Source: Streptomyces sp. NBC_00620
Lineage (GTDB): Bacteria; Actinomycetota; Actinomycetes; Streptomycetales; Streptomycetaceae
Direction of reading: 5' to 3'
Assembly (NCBI RefSeq): GCF_026341825.1
Contig: NZ_JAPENY010000003.1
Location: forward strand, 2,170,001 to 2,234,000
DNA: 64,000 nucleotides
Part shown: piece after piece, positions 31,071 to 40,093 of the stretch
How the letters are laid out: each line of letters begins with the position of its first letter
How positions within the stretch are numbered: position 1 is the stretch's first letter
Position numbers and translations under genes: made by a program
The notes under the pieces: generated by a model
The model's input: the letters and a program-made list of their open reading frames with translations, nothing else
Database searches by the model: none
What the model was told of the DNA's origin: nothing

Positions 31071-32597
31071 TCAGTCGCAGCCGCACCCGCTGCTCGCCGC
31101 GACCGGCAGCGGCTCGGGCGCGCCGATCTTCGGCAGGCCGAGCATGACACCCGCCGGCTTCGCGGCCGCGGCGGCGTTGCGCTTCTCCCACGCGTCCCCC
31201 GCGCGCGTGCGGCGCACGTTCAGGACGGCGCCCTCGGCGAGGAGGTGGTGCGGGGCGGCGTAGGTGATCTCGACGGTGACGACGTCGCCGGGGCGCACGT
31301 CCTCGTCGGGCTTGGTGAAGTGGACCAGGCGGTTGTCGGAGGCGCGGCCGGAGAGGCGGTGTGTGGCACCGTCCTTGCGGCCCTCGCCCTCGGCGACCAT
31401 CAGCTCCAGGGTGCGGCCGACCTGCTTCTTGTTCTCGTCCCAGGAGATCTCCTCCTGGAGGGCCACGAGACGCTCGTAGCGCTCCTGGACGACCTTCTTG
31501 GGGATCTGCCCCTCCATGGTGGCCGCCGGCGTTCCGGGGCGCTTGGAGTACTGGAACGTGAACGCCTGCGCGAAGCGGGCCTCGCGGACCGCGTGCAGGG
31601 TCTGCTCGAAGTCCTCCTCGGTCTCGCCGGGGAAGCCCACGATGATGTCGGTGGTGATCGCCGCGTGCGGGATACCGGCCCGTACCTTCTCGATGATCCC
31701 CAAGTAGCGCTCCTGGCGGTAAGAGCGGCGCATCGCCTTCAGGACCGTGTCCGAGCCGGACTGCATCGGCATGTGCAGCTGCGGCATGACGTTCGGCGTC
31801 TCGGCCATCGCGGCGATCACGTCGTCCGTGAAGTCGCGCGGGTGCGGCGAGGTGAAGCGCACCCGCTCCAGGCCCTCGATCCTGCCGCAGGCGCGGAGCA
31901 GCTTGCTGAAGGCCTCGCGGTCGCCGATGTCGCTGCCGTAAGCGTTTACGTTCTGCCCGAGCAGCGTGATCTCCGAGACGCCCTCGCCGACCAGTGCCTC
32001 GATCTCGGCGAGGATGTCGCCGGTCCTGCGGTCCTTCTCCTTGCCGCGCAGCGCCGGGACGATGCAGAAGGTGCAGGTGTTGTTGCACCCGACGGAGATG
32101 GAGACCCAGGCGGCGTACGCGCTCTCGCGGCGGGTCGGCAGCGTCGAGGGGAACGCCTCCAGGGACTCGGCGATCTCGACCTGCGCCTCTTCCTGCACGC
32201 GGGCGCGCTCCAGGAGGACCGGCAGCTTGCCGATGTTGTGCGTCCCGAAGACGACGTCCACCCAGGGAGCACGCTTCACGATGGTGTCGCGGTCCTTCTG
32301 GGCGAGACAGCCGCCGACGGCGATCTGCATGCCGGGGCGTTTCGTCTTCATCGGGGCGAGCCGGCCGAGGTTGCCGTACAGCCGGTTGTCGGCGTTCTCC
32401 CGTACCGCACAGGTATTGAAGACGACGACATCCGCGTCGCCGTCCGCGTCCTTGGGCGCGCGTACGTAACCGGCATCCTCCAAGAGGCCCGACAGGCGTT
32501 CGGAGTCATGGACGTTCATCTGGCACCCGTAAGTGCGCACTTCGTATGTCTTGGATTCCTGAACGTCCACTGCCTGGCTCCGGTCGCTGCTGCTCAT
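31071..32597 (-). CDS. miaB: tRNA-i6A37 methylthiotransferase
   Basis: Radical-SAM enzyme that converts i6A37 to ms2i6A37 in tRNA. It has 508 aa. The N-terminal UPF0004 domain has the three auxiliary-cluster cysteines in YGCQMN, FNTCAVRE and GGCLAQ. The radical SAM cluster CNNTCTFC (CxxxCxxC) is near residue 175, then GKEKDRR and VGFPGETEEDF. A TRAM domain (about 400-465) and a Gly-Cys end (SSGCGCD) close it. Start ATG 32597 has TACCCT ending 6 nt upstream and no Shine-Dalgarno, so it is probably leaderless. Partner of MiaA. Confidence 0.96.
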   Translation of the reverse strand: MSSSDRSQAVDVQESKTYEVRTYGCQMNVHDSERLSGLLEDAGYVRAPKDADGDADVVVFNTCAVRENADNRLYGNLGRLAPMKTKRPGMQIAVGGCLAQKDRDTIVKRAPWVDVVFGTHNIGKLPVLLERARVQEEAQVEIAESLEAFPSTLPTRRESAYAAWVSISVGCNNTCTFCIVPALRGKEKDRRTGDILAEIEALVGEGVSEITLLGQNVNAYGSDIGDREAFSKLLRACGRIEGLERVRFTSPHPRDFTDDVIAAMAETPNVMPQLHMPMQSGSDTVLKAMRRSYRQERYLGIIEKVRAGIPHAAITTDIIVGFPGETEEDFEQTLHAVREARFAQAFTFQYSKRPGTPAATMEGQIPKKVVQERYERLVALQEEISWDENKKQVGRTLELMVAEGEGRKDGATHRLSGRASDNRLVHFTKPDEDVRPGDVVTVEITYAAPHHLLAEGAVLNVRRTRAGDAWEKRNAAAAAKPAGVMLGLPKIGAPEPLPVAASSGCGCD

Positions 32598-32644
32598 GTG
32601 ACAAGGGTAGGCGGTACCCGGAGTACCTCTTGTCCCCCTAGGCG

Positions 32645-33067
32645 TCAGCGGGGCCTCCACCCCTGGCTCCGCAGGATTTCGGACACGTTCGGCGCTCTGT
32701 AGTGGTCCCCCTTGAGCACCTTGCCGTCGTCCCGGCGGGCGACGCGGCCGTCGGGGCCAAGCTTCGTCATGTTGGACCGGTGGATCTCGGCGATCACCGC
32801 GTCGAGGTCGATCCCGTGGACGAGTGCCGTGCCGTACGCCACGTACACGACGTCGGCGAGCTCGTGCGCCAGCCGGTCCAGGGGGCCCGTGACCGAGACC
32901 TCGGCGACTTCGGCAGCCTCCTCTGCGAGAAGTTCACCGCGGTGGGCGGCGAGCTCCGGGGAGACCTCCGTCGGGACGGTGCGGGCGGCGAGACCGAAAG
33001 CCAGGTGGAATTCACGGACCAGGGAGGCGGGAGAGGCTTGCGTCGAGGGCTCCGTAGGGGAATGCAT
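32645..33067 (-). CDS. MazG/HisE-like nucleoside triphosphate pyrophosphohydrolase
   Basis: All-alpha NTP pyrophosphatase-superfamily protein of 140 aa (DR2231/MazG-like). The metal-binding ExxE...ExxD pattern appears as LAEEAAEVAE near residue 50 and HELADVVYV near 70, with IHRSNMTKLGPDG and VLKGDHYRAPN after it, typical of this clade. It probably hydrolyses a nucleoside triphosphate to the monophosphate for pool clean-up; the substrate is unknown. ATG 33067 has TAGGGT ending 6 nt upstream and no ribosome-binding site. It lies 47 bp before miaB on the same strand and diverges from the TAXI gene. Confidence 0.82.
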   Translation of the reverse strand: MHSPTEPSTQASPASLVREFHLAFGLAARTVPTEVSPELAAHRGELLAEEAAEVAEVSVTGPLDRLAHELADVVYVAYGTALVHGIDLDAVIAEIHRSNMTKLGPDGRVARRDDGKVLKGDHYRAPNVSEILRSQGWRPR

Positions 33068-33247
33068 CAGGCGACCCTATCCAGGGGAGTCCGGAGAAGC
33101 TGTCCGCATCCGGGGGGAGTCCGGAGAACCTGCCTGCAGAATCCCAGCTCGCCCTGCTGACGGAGTCCCGTCAAGGCTGACGCCCCCTCCGCACCCCGCG
33201 AGCCCCGCCCTGGCCAGAACCGCGCCCGGACTGGCAGGATCGCGCGC

Positions 33248-34246
33248 ATGTTCCAGGCACTCCCCCACATCGGCAGGCGCCGCGCGCTGTTCGGTTCGGC
33301 TGCCGGTTTCGTGGTCTTCGGGCTGCTGCTGTGGTGGCTGCTGCCGCTGGGCGAGGAGTCTCCTGGCGGGACGATCACGTTCAGCACGGGCACGCCGACC
33401 GGCGTCTACCAGAAGTACGGCGAGCTCCTTCAGGGCGCCCTCGCCAAGGACATGCCGCGTCTGGACGTACAGCTCCTGAACAGCGACGGCTCGCAGGAGA
33501 ACGTCCGCCGTGTGGCCACGGGGGATGCCGACTTCACCGTCGCGGCGGCCGACGCGGTGGAGACGTACATGCTGCAGGACAAGCCGGGAGCGGACCAGCT
33601 GCGCAGCTGCGCCCGGCTCTACGACGACTATGTGCACCTGGTGGTCCCGCGCACGTCCTCCGTGCGGTCCGTGGCGGACCTGCGGGGCAAGAGGGTCGCC
33701 GTGGGACCGTCCGGCTCCGGGGTGCGGCTGATCGCGAATCATGTGCTCGAAGCGGCAGGGCTCGACCCGACGAAGGACGTAAAGCCGTTGGCCGAGGGCA
33801 TCGGCACCATGCCGGGGCTGCTCAAACAGAAAAAGATCGACGCCTTCTTCTGGTCGGGCGGCCTTCCGACGAGTGCCGTGCTGGAGCTCTCCAAGAGCTA
33901 CGACATCAGGCTGGTCCCGATAGGGAGCGACCTGATCAAGAAGCTGCACGAGCAGGGGGGCGCCTCCCGCTACTACCGGGCCGCGGTCATGCCCGCCGAC
34001 GCCTACCCGAAGGCGCAGCTGGGCTCATCGGTGCAGACGGTGGCCGTGGCCAACCTGCTGGTGACGCGGGAGGACGCGGACGCGAAGCTCACCGAGGAGA
34101 TCACCCGCACGGTGATCGACAGCCGCGACCGCATCGGCCGCAAGGTGCACGCGGCGCAGCTGGTGGACCTGCGGACGGCCATCTACACCGACCCGCTTCA
34201 GCTGCACGAGGGCGCGCGACGCTACTACCGGTCCGTCAAGCCCTAG
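33248..34246 (+). CDS. TAXI-family (TRAP-associated) solute-binding protein, orphan
   Basis: Extracytoplasmic binding protein of the TAXI family, which elsewhere binds glutamate/glutamine-like or other small acids for TRAP transporters. It has 332 aa. An N-terminal membrane anchor follows RRRALFGS (about 15-37, GFVVFGLLLWWLLPLG). The mature part starts GGTITFSTGTPTGVYQKYGE, with ENVRRVATGDADFTVAAADA, KRVAVGPSGSGV and KKIDAFFWSGGLPT. The signal helix lacks a lipobox and looks uncleaved. No TRAP membrane subunits are in the window. It is convergent with the gluK sensor gene (36 bp). CAGGAT lies 7 nt before the ATG. Confidence 0.87.
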   Translation: MFQALPHIGRRRALFGSAAGFVVFGLLLWWLLPLGEESPGGTITFSTGTPTGVYQKYGELLQGALAKDMPRLDVQLLNSDGSQENVRRVATGDADFTVAAADAVETYMLQDKPGADQLRSCARLYDDYVHLVVPRTSSVRSVADLRGKRVAVGPSGSGVRLIANHVLEAAGLDPTKDVKPLAEGIGTMPGLLKQKKIDAFFWSGGLPTSAVLELSKSYDIRLVPIGSDLIKKLHEQGGASRYYRAAVMPADAYPKAQLGSSVQTVAVANLLVTREDADAKLTEEITRTVIDSRDRIGRKVHAAQLVDLRTAIYTDPLQLHEGARRYYRSVKP

Positions 34247-34282
34247 CCGACCCGTCCCCGCCGCCAGAACACAGCAGCCCCC

Positions 34283-35692
34283 TCAGAAGCTGGACCGCGA
34301 CCTCGGCACCCGCACCGTCACCCGCAGGCCGTGCGGCTCGTGATGGTCGTACGCGATGGAGCCGCCGGCCGCCGCGAGCAGTGCGCGGGAGATGGACAGG
34401 CCCAGTCCCGAGCCCTTGATGTTCTGGTGCCTGGCGCTGCGCCAGAAGCGGTCGCCGATGCGGGCCAGGTCCTCGTCGCTGAGGCCAGGGCCGCCGTCGG
34501 TGACCACCACGGTCGAGAACTCGCCGTTCGAGGCGACCTTCACGTCGACGCTCTCCCCCTCGGGCGTGAACTTCAGCGCGTTGTCGATCACCGCGTCCAG
34601 GGCACTGGACAGCGTGACCGGGTCGGTCCAGGCGGTCGTGGCCGGGCAGGTGCCGACGAGCCGTACGCCCTTGCTCTCGGCGACCGGTCCCCACGCGGCC
34701 ACACGCTCGGACGTGAGCTCGCCGATGTCGGTGAGCCGCAGGTCCGCCTCGGCATGCTCGGCGAGCGCCAGGTCGAGGAGGTCGTCGAGGACCTCGGCGA
34801 GGCGCTTGCCCTCGGTCTGGACCGAGGCGATCTCCTCATTGCCCTCGGGGAGTTCGAGGGCAAGCAGCTCGATACGCAGCAGCAGCGCCGAGAGCGGGTT
34901 GCGCAGCTGGTGCGAGGCGTCGGCGACGAAGGCGCGCTGCTGCTCCAGGACGTCCTCGACGTTGTCCGCCATCTCATTGAACGACCGGGCCAGGCGCCGG
35001 AGTTCCGGCGGACCGCCGGCGGCCGCGACGCGGGACTTCAGGCGTCCGGTCGCGATGTCGTGGGTGGTGGCGTCGAGGACGCGTACGGGCCTGAGCACCC
35101 AGCCGGTGAGACGCAGCGCGGCGCCGAGGGCGAGGAGCATCGCGGCGACCTCGCCCGCGCCGATGATCAGCCAGCCGTGCAGGGTCCGCGAACGCATCTG
35201 CCCGGTGGGCGAGTCGGTGACTACGACGGCGACGACGTCGCCGTCCTTGACGACCGGGGACGCGACGATGAGCCGGTGCCGCTGCCAGGGCCAGACCTGT
35301 TCGGGGTCGTGGCTGCGGCGGCTCCCGAGCGCCTCGTTGAAGGCGTCGCGCCCCTCGCCCGTCTCGGGCAGCAACCAGGTGTCGGGGGCGTTGGCCATGG
35401 GGTCGTCATCGCGGTAGAAGACGCCGGCCCGGATGCCGTACAGGCTGTGGTAGCGGGCGAGTTCCTTGCTCAGGGTCTCGCGGCGTTCGTCCGTGGTGCC
35501 GCCCGTCCCGGGACCCGTCGACGGGTCGGCGACGTACTGCGCGAGGGCCGCGAAGCGTGCCGTGTCGTCGATGCGGTCGACGACCACCCTCTGCTGCTGC
35601 GCGGCCGCAAGGCTCGCCGCGAGCGGGATGCCGAGCGCGAGCAGCACGGCGGCCATCAGGACGATGAGCAGCGGGAAAAGACGTGTGCGCAC
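34283..35692 (-). CDS. gluK: Sensor histidine kinase GluK
   Basis: Membrane histidine kinase of 469 aa. TM1 about 7-30, extracellular sensor about 31-170, TM2 about 172-196, HAMP about 197-250, phospho-acceptor His261 in VADASHQLRNPLSALL. The ATPase domain has N box (DNALKFTPEG), G1 (VTDGGPGLS) and G2 (GSGLGLSIS). Start GTG 35692, 9 bp after the regulator stop, so gluR-gluK form one transcript. In S. coelicolor the homologous pair at this position has been reported to sense glutamate and control gluABCD (recalled); the symbol rests on that synteny. Confidence 0.88.
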   Translation of the reverse strand: MRTRLFPLLIVLMAAVLLALGIPLAASLAAAQQQRVVVDRIDDTARFAALAQYVADPSTGPGTGGTTDERRETLSKELARYHSLYGIRAGVFYRDDDPMANAPDTWLLPETGEGRDAFNEALGSRRSHDPEQVWPWQRHRLIVASPVVKDGDVVAVVVTDSPTGQMRSRTLHGWLIIGAGEVAAMLLALGAALRLTGWVLRPVRVLDATTHDIATGRLKSRVAAAGGPPELRRLARSFNEMADNVEDVLEQQRAFVADASHQLRNPLSALLLRIELLALELPEGNEEIASVQTEGKRLAEVLDDLLDLALAEHAEADLRLTDIGELTSERVAAWGPVAESKGVRLVGTCPATTAWTDPVTLSSALDAVIDNALKFTPEGESVDVKVASNGEFSTVVVTDGGPGLSDEDLARIGDRFWRSARHQNIKGSGLGLSISRALLAAAGGSIAYDHHEPHGLRVTVRVPRSRSSF

Positions 35693-35701
35693 CCGTCCCC
35701 G

Positions 35702-36388
35702 CTACGCCGCAGGCGCGACGAGCCGGTACCCGACGCCGCGCACGGTCTCGATCAGCGCCGGCATGCGCAGTTTGGAGCGCAGGGACGCGACATGCACCTC
35801 CAGGGTGCGCCCGGTCCCCTCCCAACTGGTCCGCCACACCTCGCTGATGATCTGCTCCCTGCGGAACACCACTCCGGGCCGCTGGGCCAGGAGCGCGAGA
35901 AGGTCGAACTCCTTGCGGGTCAGTTGGACAATCAAACCGTCCACACTGACCTGACGGGTGGGCAGTTCGATGTGCACGGGACCGAGCCGCAGTCCGCTCT
36001 CGGCGGAGGCCGATGCGTCGTCGGGGACGCTGCGCCGGCTGACGGCATGGATACGTGCGAGCAGTTCCCCCGTGTCGTACGGCTTCACTACGTAGTCGTC
36101 GGCTCCGAGGTTGAGACCGTGGATCCGGGAACGTACGTCGGCGCGTGCGGTGACCATGATCACCGGGGTGCTGGTCCGCTTGCGGATCTTGCCGCAGACC
36201 TCGTAGCCGTCCTGGTCCGGGAGGCCCAGGTCGAGCAGGACGACCCCGAAACCGTCGCTCTCCGGCACCAGCGCCTGGAGCGCCTCCTCGCCGCTGCGGG
36301 CGTGCGTGACGTGGAAACCGTGCCGCGCAAGGACCGCGGACAGAGCGGCGGCGACATGATTGTCGTCCTCGACGAGAAGCAGTCTCAT
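35702..36388 (-). CDS. gluR: OmpR-family response regulator GluR
   Basis: A 228-aa regulator: receiver domain with EDD near residue 7, phospho-acceptor Asp53 (LLDLGLPD), Thr in MVTARA and Lys in VVKPYD, then an OmpR winged helix (about 130-225: LTRKEFDLLALLAQRPG, TLEVHVASLRSKL, ETVRGVGYRL). First gene of the gluRK unit, divergent from gluABCD across 285 bp, the natural target for it. Symbol by synteny with S. coelicolor. Confidence 0.9.
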   Translation of the reverse strand: MRLLLVEDDNHVAAALSAVLARHGFHVTHARSGEEALQALVPESDGFGVVLLDLGLPDQDGYEVCGKIRKRTSTPVIMVTARADVRSRIHGLNLGADDYVVKPYDTGELLARIHAVSRRSVPDDASASAESGLRLGPVHIELPTRQVSVDGLIVQLTRKEFDLLALLAQRPGVVFRREQIISEVWRTSWEGTGRTLEVHVASLRSKLRMPALIETVRGVGYRLVAPAA

Positions 36389-36611
36389 GCCGGCCCCCTC
36401 CGGTTCATCGGTCGTACGGTCTCGGACTGTAAAAGTACGGGCACGCGCGCGCGTGCACCCTCGCAGTCACGCCGATAGGTAAGGACGGCGTCAAGAGGGT
36501 TCGGGTTGCGTGCGGCTTCCGTTACCCAGCCGGTACGCCCCCGACGATGATCGTTACGTGGCGTGTCCACCCGCTATCGGATCGTTATGCTCAATTTCCC
36601 CTCAGATGTAA

Positions 36612-36640
36612 TGACGCTGGTCGTACGGGGTCACTACTGT
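36612..36640 (+). promoter_or_regulatory. Candidate promoter of gluABCD
   Basis: -35 TGACGC at 36612-36617, 17-bp spacer, -10 TACTGT at 36635-36640; gluA ATG at 36674. It lies within the gluR/gluA divergent region where GluR would be expected to bind. I saw no clear direct-repeat operator. Confidence 0.55.
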
Positions 36641-36673
36641 CCTCCCAAACCGCGAGGACGGAGCCAAAGAGCG

Positions 36674-37450
36674 ATGACCGAAGTATCGGTGGCCAAGGAC
36701 GCCGTGGCCGCGACCGAGGAACTGGTCGTCCTGAAGAGCGTCAACAAGCACTTCGGCGCGTTGCACGTGCTCCAGGACATCGACCTGACGATCGCCCGTG
36801 GCGAGGTCGTCGTGGTCATCGGGCCCTCCGGGTCCGGGAAGTCCACCCTGTGCCGCACCATCAACCGCCTGGAGACGATCGACTCGGGCGACATCTCGAT
36901 CGACGGCAAGCCACTGCCCGACGAGGGCAGAGCGCTCGCCCGGCTGCGGGCCGACGTGGGCATGGTCTTCCAGTCCTTCAACCTCTTCGCGCACAAGACG
37001 GTGCTCGAGAACGTGATGCTGGGCCAGATCAAGGTCCGCGGGGCCGACAAGAAGGTGGCCGAGGAGAAGGCCCGCGGCCTGCTCGACCGCGTCGGCGTCG
37101 CAACCCAGGCGGACAAGTACCCCGCACAGCTGTCGGGCGGCCAGCAACAGCGCGTCGCCATCGCGCGGGCGCTGGCGATGGACCCCAAGGTCATGCTCTT
37201 CGACGAGCCGACCTCGGCGCTCGACCCCGAGATGATCAACGAGGTCCTGGAGGTCATGCAGCAGCTCGCGCGCGACGGCATGACCATGATCGTCGTCACC
37301 CATGAGATGGGCTTCGCTCGTTCGGCTGCGAACCGAGTGGTGTTCATGGCCGACGGACGCATCGTCGAAGAAGCTGTGCCGGACCAGTTCTTCAGCAATC
37401 CCCGCAGCGACCGTGCCAAGGACTTCCTGTCGAAGATCCTGCACCACTGA
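36674..37450 (+). CDS. gluA: Glutamate ABC transporter ATPase
   Basis: Energising subunit of a polar-amino-acid (HAAT) importer, 258 aa. Walker A GPSGSGKST near residue 55, Q-loop MVFQSFNLFAHKTVLEN, signature LSGGQQQR, Walker B MLFDEPTSALDPE and H-loop VVTHEMGFA. Start ATG 36674 with GGAG 10 nt upstream. First gene of gluABCD, as in Corynebacterium and S. coelicolor. Divergent from the gluRK sensor system. Confidence 0.95.
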   Translation: MTEVSVAKDAVAATEELVVLKSVNKHFGALHVLQDIDLTIARGEVVVVIGPSGSGKSTLCRTINRLETIDSGDISIDGKPLPDEGRALARLRADVGMVFQSFNLFAHKTVLENVMLGQIKVRGADKKVAEEKARGLLDRVGVATQADKYPAQLSGGQQQRVAIARALAMDPKVMLFDEPTSALDPEMINEVLEVMQQLARDGMTMIVVTHEMGFARSAANRVVFMADGRIVEEAVPDQFFSNPRSDRAKDFLSKILHH

Positions 37451-37514
37451 TCGTCTGTCGTACCTCTCCGTCACCGACGGCCCGCATCCGTCTTCATCCC
37501 AAAGGATGTTCACC

Positions 37515-38357
37515 ATGAAGCTCCGCAAGGTCACCGCCGCCTCGGCCGCCGTGCTCGCCCTCGCTCTGTCCGCGACGGCGTGTGGCTCCGACGACAAGGA
37601 CGACGCCGGCTCCGGCTCCAGCGGCGGCGGCACGATCAAGGTCGGCATCAAGTACGACCAGCCCGGTCTCGGCCTCAAGGAGCCCGACGGTTCCTTCTCC
37701 GGCTTCGACGTGGACGTGGCGACGTACGTGGCCAAGGAACTCGGTTACGACGCCGACAAGATCGAGTTCGTCGAGACCAAGAGCGCCGACCGCGAGAACG
37801 CGATCGCCCGTGGCGACGTCAAGTTCATCGCGGCCACGTACTCGATCAACGACGAGCGCAAGGAGAAGGTCAACTTCGCCGGCCCCTACCTGCTGGCCCA
37901 CCAGGACCTGCTCGTCAAGTCGGACTCCGACATCGCCAAGGGCACGGACCTCAACGGCAAGAAGCTGTGCTCCGTGACCGGCTCCACCTCGGCGCAGAAC
38001 GTCAAGGCCGACATCGCCCCGAAGGCCCAGCTGAAGGAGCTCAGCGGCTACTCGGAGTGCATCGCCGCTCTGCAGAGCGGCGCAGTGGACGCGGTGACCA
38101 CCGACGACTCGATCCTCGCGGGCTTCGCCGCGCAGGACAAGTACAAGGGCCAGTTCAAGCTCACCGGCCTCAAGCTGAGCAACGAGAACTACGGCATCGG
38201 CGTGAAGAAGGACGACACCGCGACCACGGACAAGATCAACGCCGCCCTGACGAAGATGGTCAGTGACGGTTCGTGGCAGAAGGCCGTCGACGCCAACTTC
38301 GGTCCGGCCGGCTACAAGAACGAGCCCGCGCCGAAGATCGGCAACATCGTCTCGTAA
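37515..38357 (+). CDS. gluB: Glutamate ABC transporter substrate-binding lipoprotein
   Basis: Periplasmic-type binding protein family 3, anchored as a lipoprotein: 280 aa with basic start, hydrophobic helix and lipobox-like LSATAC (Cys about residue 22), then a Gly/Ser linker. Family features are FSGFDVDVATYVAKELGY (the SBP_bac_3 signature), ADRENAIARGDV and FAGPYLLAHQDLLV. Start ATG 37515 is chosen because AAAGGA ends 8 nt upstream; ATG 37506 overlaps it. A strong hairpin follows before gluC, consistent with higher gluB mRNA levels. Confidence 0.94.
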   Translation: MKLRKVTAASAAVLALALSATACGSDDKDDAGSGSSGGGTIKVGIKYDQPGLGLKEPDGSFSGFDVDVATYVAKELGYDADKIEFVETKSADRENAIARGDVKFIAATYSINDERKEKVNFAGPYLLAHQDLLVKSDSDIAKGTDLNGKKLCSVTGSTSAQNVKADIAPKAQLKELSGYSECIAALQSGAVDAVTTDDSILAGFAAQDKYKGQFKLTGLKLSNENYGIGVKKDDTATTDKINAALTKMVSDGSWQKAVDANFGPAGYKNEPAPKIGNIVS

Positions 38358-38394
38358 CGCAAGGCTCCGGCCCAGCAACGCAGGGTTCCATGAC

Positions 38395-38428
38395 GCGCCG
38401 CCGCCCGCAGCGATCAGGGCGGCGGCGC
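38395..38428 (+). promoter_or_regulatory. Strong hairpin between gluB and gluC
   Basis: A perfect 12-bp GC stem, GCGCCGCCGCCC at 38395-38406 and GGGCGGCGGCGC at 38417-38428, loop 10 nt, in the 116-bp gluB-gluC gap. Placed like the mRNA-stabilising or partial-terminator hairpins that raise binding-protein expression over permeases. Confidence 0.75.
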
Positions 38429-38473
38429 GCCATGCCCTCCACGTAAGCCACACACCCGGAAGCGCGGGAGATC

Positions 38474-39142
38474 GTGTTCGACTTTCTTGAAGGTTACGAC
38501 GTCCTCGGGGCGTTCTGGATGACGGTGAAACTCACCGCCCTCTCCGCCCTCGGCTCCCTGGTCCTGGGCACCCTGCTGGCCGCCATGCGGGTCAGCCCGG
38601 TCCCGCTCATGCGCGGGTTCGGCACCGCCTACGTGAACATCGTCCGGAACATCCCCCTGACCGTCATCATCGTCTTCGCCTCGCTCGGCCTCGCCGACAT
38701 CTTCGGCGTGACGATGGGAGCGCCCGACGATTTCAAGGTCCAGGGCTTCCGCCTTGCCGTGCTCGGTCTGGCCGGCTACCACGCCGCGTTCGTCTGCGAG
38801 GCGCTGCGCTCCGGCATCAACACCGTGCCCCCCGGACAGGCCGAGGCGGCACGCGCCATCGGGCTGAGCTTCAGTCAGGTCCTGCGGCTCATCGTCCTTC
38901 CGCAGGCCTTCCGTTCGGTCATCGGCCCACTGGCCAACGTACTGATCGCGCTGACCAAGAACACCACGGTGGCGGCCGCGATCGGCGTCGCCGAGGCGGC
39001 CTATCTGATGAAGGAAATGATCGAGAACGAGGCCCAGACGATCGCCATCGGTGCCGTGTTCGCCTTCGGGTTCGTGGTACTGACCCTGCCGACCGGCCTC
39101 CTCCTCGGCTGGCTGAGCAAGCGACTGGCGGTGAAGCGATGA
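38474..39142 (+). CDS. gluC: Glutamate ABC transporter permease
   Basis: HAAT-family inner-membrane permease of 222 aa with about five transmembrane helices. NIVRNIPLTVIIVF and the EAA-like loop EAARAIGLSFSQVLRLIVLPQAFR near residue 135 identify it. Start GTG 38474 with GGGAG 4 nt upstream. Its stop overlaps the gluD ATG (ATGA), so the two permeases are translationally coupled. Confidence 0.94.
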   Translation: MFDFLEGYDVLGAFWMTVKLTALSALGSLVLGTLLAAMRVSPVPLMRGFGTAYVNIVRNIPLTVIIVFASLGLADIFGVTMGAPDDFKVQGFRLAVLGLAGYHAAFVCEALRSGINTVPPGQAEAARAIGLSFSQVLRLIVLPQAFRSVIGPLANVLIALTKNTTVAAAIGVAEAAYLMKEMIENEAQTIAIGAVFAFGFVVLTLPTGLLLGWLSKRLAVKR

Positions 39143-40080
39143 CCTCGGTGCTCTACGACACCCCGGGTCCCCGCGCCAAGCGGCGCAATGTGATCTTCTC
39201 TGTGGTCTTCTTCGTCCTGCTTGCCCTCTTCCTGTGGTGGATCTGGAAGACCATGGACGACAAGGGCCAGCTGAAGTGGGACCTGTGGGAACCGTTCACC
39301 ACGTCGCAGGCCTGGACGACATACCTGCTGCCGGGCCTGGCCAACACGCTGAAGGCCGCTGCGATCTCCATGGTGATCGCCCTTCCGTTGGGCGCGTTCT
39401 TCGGCATCGCACGCCTCTCCGATCACCGATGGGTGAGGGGCGCGGCCAGCACGGTGGTCGAGTTCTTCCGGTCGATCCCGGTCCTGCTGCTGATGCTGTT
39501 CGCCAACGAGTTCTACGTCCGCTCCACGGACATCGGAAGCGAAGAGCGGCCTCTCTACGCGGTCGTCACGGGCCTGGTGCTCTACAACGCCTCGGTCCTC
39601 GCCGAGATCGTGCGAGCGGGCATCCTCTCCCTGCCCAAGGGGCAGTCCGAGGCCGCCATGGCGGTCGGTCTGCGCAAGGGCCAGACGATGACCAACATCC
39701 TGCTGCCGCAGGCGGTCACCGCGATGCTGCCGGCCATCGTCAGCCAGCTCGTCGTCATCGTGAAGGACACCGCACTGGGCGGCGTGATGCTCGGGTTCAC
39801 CGAGCTGCTCAACTCGCGCAGCACGCTGGCGGCCAACTACGCCAACGTCATCCCCAGCTTCATCGTGGTCGCGGTCATCTTCATCATCGTGAACTTCATC
39901 CTCACCAGCTTCGCCAGTTGGCTGGAGGGCAGGCTGCGGCGCAGCAAGAAGGGCACGGGCGTGGTCCTCGGCGAGGATGCGGTGGAGATCAACCCCGCTG
40001 CGGTGGGGGGCGGCTTCGGGACCGGTGGCGAGGGTGGCGGCCCGAGCGGCTTCACCTTCACCGACAAACCACCCCGATGA
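39139..40080 (+). CDS. gluD: Glutamate ABC transporter permease
   Basis: Second permease, 313 aa. N-terminal extension with one helix (about 17-36), core helices from residue 60, VEFFRSIPVLLLMLF, and the coupling loop SEAAMAVGLRKGQTMTNILLPQ. The C-terminal 50 residues are Gly-rich and charged, an extension compared with GluC. Last gene of gluABCD; a large hairpin terminator lies just downstream. Confidence 0.94.
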   Translation: MTSVLYDTPGPRAKRRNVIFSVVFFVLLALFLWWIWKTMDDKGQLKWDLWEPFTTSQAWTTYLLPGLANTLKAAAISMVIALPLGAFFGIARLSDHRWVRGAASTVVEFFRSIPVLLLMLFANEFYVRSTDIGSEERPLYAVVTGLVLYNASVLAEIVRAGILSLPKGQSEAAMAVGLRKGQTMTNILLPQAVTAMLPAIVSQLVVIVKDTALGGVMLGFTELLNSRSTLAANYANVIPSFIVVAVIFIIVNFILTSFASWLEGRLRRSKKGTGVVLGEDAVEINPAAVGGGFGTGGEGGGPSGFTFTDKPPR

Positions 40081-40093
40081 TCTGATGCACAGT

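Noticed and set aside
34331..36478. 715-codon plus-strand frame
   Set aside because: Antisense to gluK and gluR, both with intact motifs.
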